DNA from: JAAYYM01 sp035271065
GTDB taxonomy: Bacteria; Bacillota; Clostridia; Lachnospirales; Lachnospiraceae
DNA length: 15,947 nt
Assembly: GCA_035271065.1 (NCBI GenBank)
Contig: DATESB010000081.1
Location: 1 to 15,947, forward strand
Direction: 5' to 3'
The notes under the pieces were generated by a model that was given only the letters and a program-made list of their open reading frames with translations, made no database searches and was not told the origin of the DNA. Of this stretch, positions 12,150 to 15,947 are shown one piece after another. The translations under genes were made by a program, and so were the position numbers. Within the stretch, counting starts at the first letter, position 1; every line of letters starts with the position of its first letter.

Positions 12150-13190
12150 ATGAGCGGATTAAGGACTTACAGTGGAATTACCACGAAAATACGTGCAATC
12201 AGAAGCCGGATGTTGTCACATGAACAATTGCGGGAACTTGCAGGATGTACAGATGTGGCACAAGTCATTCAGTATCTGGCAGGAACTAAGGAGTATGGAA
12301 AATTGCTTGCTTCTGTCAGTCCTGAAGAATTGCATCGCGGAAATATAGAAAAGATATTGAAGAATTGTTATTATAAGGATTTTGAAAAGTTGTATCATTT
12401 TGCGGATATGGAACAACGAAAGTATTTAATGCTTTATTTTAAGCGCTTTGAACTTTCGTTTATGAAAAGTTGTCTGCGCAATATATGTCGGACGAACAGC
12501 GAAGACAGAAGTGACAGAGATATTATTGAATTGTTTCACAGGCATTCCAAATTGGATGTACAGGCATTGCAGTCTGAGACGACAATAGAAGGATTTGTGG
12601 ATAAACTCAGAGGTACAGAGTACTATTTACCATTAAAACATGTAGTGGATGCAGAGAGACATACGTTGTTTGATTATGAGGCGGCATTGGATTATTGCTA
12701 TTTTACTACGATGTGGAAGGATAAGCAGAAGAACTTTAAGGGATTGGATGCTAAGATACTTGATCGGTCACTAGGATACAAACTGGATATATTGAATATG
12801 CAGTGGATTTATCGGTCAAAGCGGTATTACAGTTTGTCAAATGCAGAGATATACGCTATTTTGCTTCCGATGCGGAGTAAGTTGACCAAGATAGATTTGA
12901 CAAGAATGGTGGAAGCCAAGGACATGGTGGAGTTTGCGGCGGCACTGAAGAAAACTTATTACGGAAAGTTGTATCCGCAGATTGCAGGTGAAAACCTGGA
13001 GGATATCTATATCTACTTGTTAGATAAGGTACATGAGACAGACGGTTTTAAATATCCTTATTCTGTGGCAATTATTAATTCCTATCTGTATCAAAAGGAA
13101 TATGAGATTAATAAAGTTACAACGATTATGGAATCGATTCGATATAGTCTTCCGTATGAAGACATTGTACGTTATGCGAGGATTAATTAG
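12150..13190 (+). CDS. ntpC: V-type ATP synthase subunit C
   Basis: A 346-residue soluble subunit (V-type C, equivalent to eukaryotic d and E. hirae NtpC) that sits as a funnel on the membrane rotor ring and connects it to the central stalk. The N-terminal SGLRTYSGITTKIRAIRSRM matches the family opening. Later segments such as ALDYCYFTTMWK, LGYKLDILNMQWIYRSKRYY and NSYLYQKEYEINKVTTIMES (the conserved C-terminal helix) are characteristic. ATG 12150 is chosen with AGGTG at 12136-12140; an in-frame GTG at 12138 would overlap the upstream gene and has no binding site. The order C before I is normal for this operon. Confidence 0.88.
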   Translation: MSGLRTYSGITTKIRAIRSRMLSHEQLRELAGCTDVAQVIQYLAGTKEYGKLLASVSPEELHRGNIEKILKNCYYKDFEKLYHFADMEQRKYLMLYFKRFELSFMKSCLRNICRTNSEDRSDRDIIELFHRHSKLDVQALQSETTIEGFVDKLRGTEYYLPLKHVVDAERHTLFDYEAALDYCYFTTMWKDKQKNFKGLDAKILDRSLGYKLDILNMQWIYRSKRYYSLSNAEIYAILLPMRSKLTKIDLTRMVEAKDMVEFAAALKKTYYGKLYPQIAGENLEDIYIYLLDKVHETDGFKYPYSVAIINSYLYQKEYEINKVTTIMESIRYSLPYEDIVRYARIN

Positions 13191-13208
13191 GAAAGGAGGC
13201 GCAGCACA

Positions 13209-15143
13209 TTGATTAAGAAGATGAAATTCATCAATATCATGGGACCGGTAACAGAATTTGACCGAGTGGTACAGAATTGTTTTCAAAAGTATGATATACA
13301 GCTTGAAAATGCCCTTTCCGAATTAAAGACTGTACATGATATCAAGCCGTTTGTGGATACGAATCCGTATGAGAGCAGACTTCGTAAGTGTGAAGAACTT
13401 GCGGAGCAGGTGGAAGAACCCGCAGAGAAACTGCAAGAGGACGTTCGTGTCAAGGATGCAATCAAGTATGTGGATAAGGTGAGCGGTGCTTTAAAGGAGA
13501 TACAGACAGGAATCGATGAATTGGAAGCAAAGAAGAAAGCAACCGATGAATCACTGAGAAAAATTGTGCCGTTTCGAACGCTGAAGTTTGATGTATCTGA
13601 GATTTTGGATTTTAAGTTTATCAAATTTAGATTCGGAAAATTTACCAAAGAGTATTATGAGAAATTCAAGAAAACAGTATATGACGATACCATGGCAGTC
13701 TTTTTGGACTGTTATGATGACATGGAATATGTGTGGGGTGTGTATTTTGTTTCAAAAGAGATTGCTGATAAAGTAGATGCCATTTTCACATCGCTGCATT
13801 TTGAACGTATTTTTATTCCGGACGAGTACGAAGGAACAACGGAAGAAGCCTGTGCAGCATTGGAAAGTGAGATTGCGGCATTGGATACAAATATTGATAA
13901 ATTGATGAAAAATAAAGCAACTTTCTTAAGAGGTCACGCACAGAAAATCTATCAGGCAAAAGATATTCTGACGATGTATACGAAGAATTTTGATGTGCGG
14001 AAAATGGCTGCCTGTACAGATAAGGGTGAGACGACCTACTTCATTTTGTGCGGATGGATTGCCAGTGAGGATGAAGCAAAACTGGAAAAGGATTTGGAAT
14101 ATAATCAGAAGATTACCTGTTTTGCAGAAGAGGAGCATTCCAACATATTCAGTACGCCACCTACTGCGTTGAAGAATCCAAAGATATTTAAGCCATTTGA
14201 AATGTATGTCAGGATGTATGGATTACCGGCATATGATGAGATTGATCCGACGGTTTTTGTAGCACTGACTTATGCATTTATCTTTGGTGTGATGTTTGGT
14301 GATGTGGGGCAAGGTTTATGTTTATTAGTCGGAGGTTTTTTACTTTATAAGTTCAAGAAGATGGACTTGGCGGCAATTATCGGAACCTGTGGTGTGTTCT
14401 CTACCATTTTTGGTTTTATGTTTGGTTCTGTATTCGGTTTTGAAGATATGATTCAACCGCTATGGATACGTCCAATCAGTTATATGGCAGAGGTGCCGTT
14501 TGTCGGGAAATTGAATTTCATTTTTGTGGTTACAGTTGGCTTTGGTATGTGTCTGATGTTATTGACTATGATTTTCAATATGATCAATTCTTACAAGGCG
14601 CATGATAAAGAAAATGGAATTCTGGATAAGAACGGCGTTGCCGGATTTGTTTTCTTTGGCTCGATTGTAGCAGTATTGGTTCTATTTATGAGCGGTCATG
14701 CAATACCGGGTGGAATTGTTTTGTTTGTCATGTTCGGACTGCCATTGATTGTTATGGCATTGAAAGAACCGATTATGAATAAGCTCGAAAAGAAAGAGAA
14801 ACTTTTATCTTCCGGTGTCGGAATGTATATTACGCAGACATTTTTTGAATTGTTTGAGATATTGCTCAGTTATTTTTCCAATACACTTTCGTTTGTACGT
14901 ATTGGAGCATTTGCGGTCAGTCATGCTGCCATGATGGAGGTTGTGTTGATGTTAGCAGGCGCGGATGAAGGAAATGCCAATATCGCAGTGTTAATCATCG
15001 GCAATTTATTTGTATGTGGTATGGAAGGTCTGATTGTCGGTATTCAGGTGCTCAGGCTGGAGTTTTACGAGATGTTCAGTCGTTTCTATAGAGGTACAGG
15101 GCATGAATTTAAGCCCTTTAAGGCAGGAAAACAAAGTCAGTAA
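13209..15143 (+). CDS. ntpI: V-type ATP synthase subunit I (a subunit)
   Basis: A 644-residue ion-channel subunit. The first half is a cytoplasmic arm with helical coiled-coil parts that binds the peripheral stalks. From about residue 345 there are roughly seven to eight membrane helices. GVMFGDVGQG lies near 360-369. The essential arginine, which interacts with the rotor carboxylates during ion transfer, is in SFVRIGAFAVSHA (R564). The start is taken as TTG 13209, because the strong AAAGGAGG (13192-13199) is nine bases away and the resulting MIKKMKFINIMGP matches the family N-terminus; the next ATG at 13221 would be too far. The following K subunit gene is 20 bases downstream. Confidence 0.93.
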   Translation: MIKKMKFINIMGPVTEFDRVVQNCFQKYDIQLENALSELKTVHDIKPFVDTNPYESRLRKCEELAEQVEEPAEKLQEDVRVKDAIKYVDKVSGALKEIQTGIDELEAKKKATDESLRKIVPFRTLKFDVSEILDFKFIKFRFGKFTKEYYEKFKKTVYDDTMAVFLDCYDDMEYVWGVYFVSKEIADKVDAIFTSLHFERIFIPDEYEGTTEEACAALESEIAALDTNIDKLMKNKATFLRGHAQKIYQAKDILTMYTKNFDVRKMAACTDKGETTYFILCGWIASEDEAKLEKDLEYNQKITCFAEEEHSNIFSTPPTALKNPKIFKPFEMYVRMYGLPAYDEIDPTVFVALTYAFIFGVMFGDVGQGLCLLVGGFLLYKFKKMDLAAIIGTCGVFSTIFGFMFGSVFGFEDMIQPLWIRPISYMAEVPFVGKLNFIFVVTVGFGMCLMLLTMIFNMINSYKAHDKENGILDKNGVAGFVFFGSIVAVLVLFMSGHAIPGGIVLFVMFGLPLIVMALKEPIMNKLEKKEKLLSSGVGMYITQTFFELFEILLSYFSNTLSFVRIGAFAVSHAAMMEVVLMLAGADEGNANIAVLIIGNLFVCGMEGLIVGIQVLRLEFYEMFSRFYRGTGHEFKPFKAGKQSQ

Positions 15144-15163
15144 ATTCAAAGGAGGTCATTCAC

Positions 15164-15589
15164 ATGACAATGTTAGTAAAGGTAGTTTTGGCAATTGCTT
15201 TGGTATTAAGTATCGTAATTCCGTTTGGTGCATTTCTAATTGGAGAACATACGAAAGGAAGATATAAGACGACTATCGGGATTAATGCATTCTTCTTCTT
15301 TTCAACGTTATTGATTGCAAACATTTTGATGTTCAATACAGCATATGCGGCAGAACCGGCGGCATCGGCAGGAATTTCCGTAGGTCTTGGCTATATCGGT
15401 GCAGCAGTGGCAACCGGTCTTTCCTGTATGGGTGGCGGTATTGCGGTTGCATCGGCAGCAAGTGCAGCACTTGGTGCAATCAGTGAGGATCAGAGCATTC
15501 TTGGTAAGTCCCTTATCTTTGTAGGTCTTGCCGAAGGTATTGCATTGTATGGATTGATTGTTTCATTCATGATTTTAGGTAAGTTATAA
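15164..15589 (+). CDS. ntpK: V-type ATP synthase subunit K (rotor c subunit)
   Basis: A 141-residue rotor-ring proteolipid. Residues about 70-141 form the standard two-helix hairpin: glycine/alanine-rich helix GLGYIGAAVATGLSCMGGGI, polar loop with SEDQS, then FVGLAEGIALYG with the ion-carrying glutamate E124. Before this is a 68-residue extension with two hydrophobic stretches (about 4-26 and 38-57) ending in TAYAAEPA. It lacks an obvious second carboxylate, so there is one carrier site per polypeptide. No residue I recognise as a clear Na+-ligand signature (such as glutamine plus E-S/T) is seen in the hairpin, so the coupling ion is not assigned. AAAGGAGG at 15148-15155 precedes ATG 15164. 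Confidence 0.88.
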   Translation: MTMLVKVVLAIALVLSIVIPFGAFLIGEHTKGRYKTTIGINAFFFFSTLLIANILMFNTAYAAEPAASAGISVGLGYIGAAVATGLSCMGGGIAVASAASAALGAISEDQSILGKSLIFVGLAEGIALYGLIVSFMILGKL

Positions 15590-15605
15590 AGCAGGTGAAA
15601 TCAAT

Positions 15606-15914
15606 ATGAAAATGTACTTAATCAGTGACAATATAGACACTTATACAGGCATGCGTCTTGCTGGTGTAGAGGGCGCCGTGGTACATGAGCGGGCGGAACT
15701 GAAGAGGGAACTTGATCAGGCTATTTCTGATAAGACAATAGGCATTATTTTGCTGACCGAGAAATTTGGCAAGGAATTTCCTGATATCATTGATGATGTG
15801 CGTCTGAACAGAAGAATGCCGTTGATTATCGAAATTCCGGATCGACACGGAACCGGACGGAGTCCTGATTTTATCACATCGTATGTGAATGAAGCAATCG
15901 GATTGAAACTATAG
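15606..15914 (+). CDS. ntpG: V-type ATP synthase subunit F
   Basis: A 102-residue central-stalk subunit (V-type F, NtpG in E. hirae) that binds subunit D and helps couple rotation to catalysis. The Rossmann-like fold shows MKMYLISDNIDTYTGMRLAGV at the N-terminus, then TIGIILLTEKFG and MPLIIEIPDRHG, the family's strand-turn pattern; the conserved C-terminal helix FITSYVNEAIGL follows. ATG 15606 has AGGTGA at 15593-15598. The last 33 bases of the window hold an AAGAAGGTGA ribosome-binding-like stretch (about 15936-15945), so another subunit gene probably starts just beyond the edge. Confidence 0.92.
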   Translation: MKMYLISDNIDTYTGMRLAGVEGAVVHERAELKRELDQAISDKTIGIILLTEKFGKEFPDIIDDVRLNRRMPLIIEIPDRHGTGRSPDFITSYVNEAIGLKL

Positions 15915-15947
15915 GAAACGCAAAGTAATGGAGTAAGAAGGTGAAGC

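Overview
The window is low-GC DNA with strong AGGAGG-type ribosome binding sites. It carries an anaerobe-style V-type ATP synthase operon, a DacF-type carboxypeptidase and TasA-like/sortase B surface genes. Together these suggest a Clostridia chromosome, most likely Lachnospiraceae; this is inference from gene content, not a database result.

Region 1 (1-3476) looks like the right end of an integrated element. It opens inside a group II intron whose maturase (class C-like, no endonuclease domain) is followed by recognisable domains V and VI and a 3' end near 1157. Next comes a two-gene AbiE-like (type IV toxin-antitoxin/abortive infection) operon. Its promoter lies between two large palindromes that share a half-site, as expected for an autorepressing AbiEi antitoxin. 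A decayed metallophosphoesterase follows, and then a 41-base 3' half of a tRNA-Arg(CCT) gene without its 5' half. I read that as the attachment-site scar of a tRNA-targeting integrase.

Region 2 (3477-7708) is chromosomal housekeeping: a P-loop kinase-like protein and a DEDDh exonuclease, a convergent D-alanyl-D-alanine carboxypeptidase, then trmB and thioredoxin. The terminator that should serve the exonuclease transcript lies inside the carboxypeptidase coding sequence. Both convergent gene pairs in the window share stop-codon bases.

Region 3 (7705-11674) is cell-surface biology. Two tandem, translationally coupled acyltransferase-3 membrane proteins run leftward. Divergent from them are a secreted TasA/camelysin-like protein with a SipW-type signal peptide and a chimeric protein that joins a TasA-like beta-sandwich domain to a complete sortase B catalytic domain. 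The TasA-like gene is preceded by two tandem 11-bp repeats just upstream of its -10 box, a layout typical of OmpR/PhoB-type activator sites. A clear hairpin closes this unit.

Region 4 (11724-15947) is the first half of a V/A-type ATPase operon, in the order H, C, I, K, F; the remaining subunits should lie beyond the right edge. The K (rotor ring) subunit has a long hydrophobic N-terminal extension.

The best candidates for something new are the beta-sandwich/sortase chimera with its locus, and the AbiE-like module with its dual-palindrome control next to a tRNA attachment scar.
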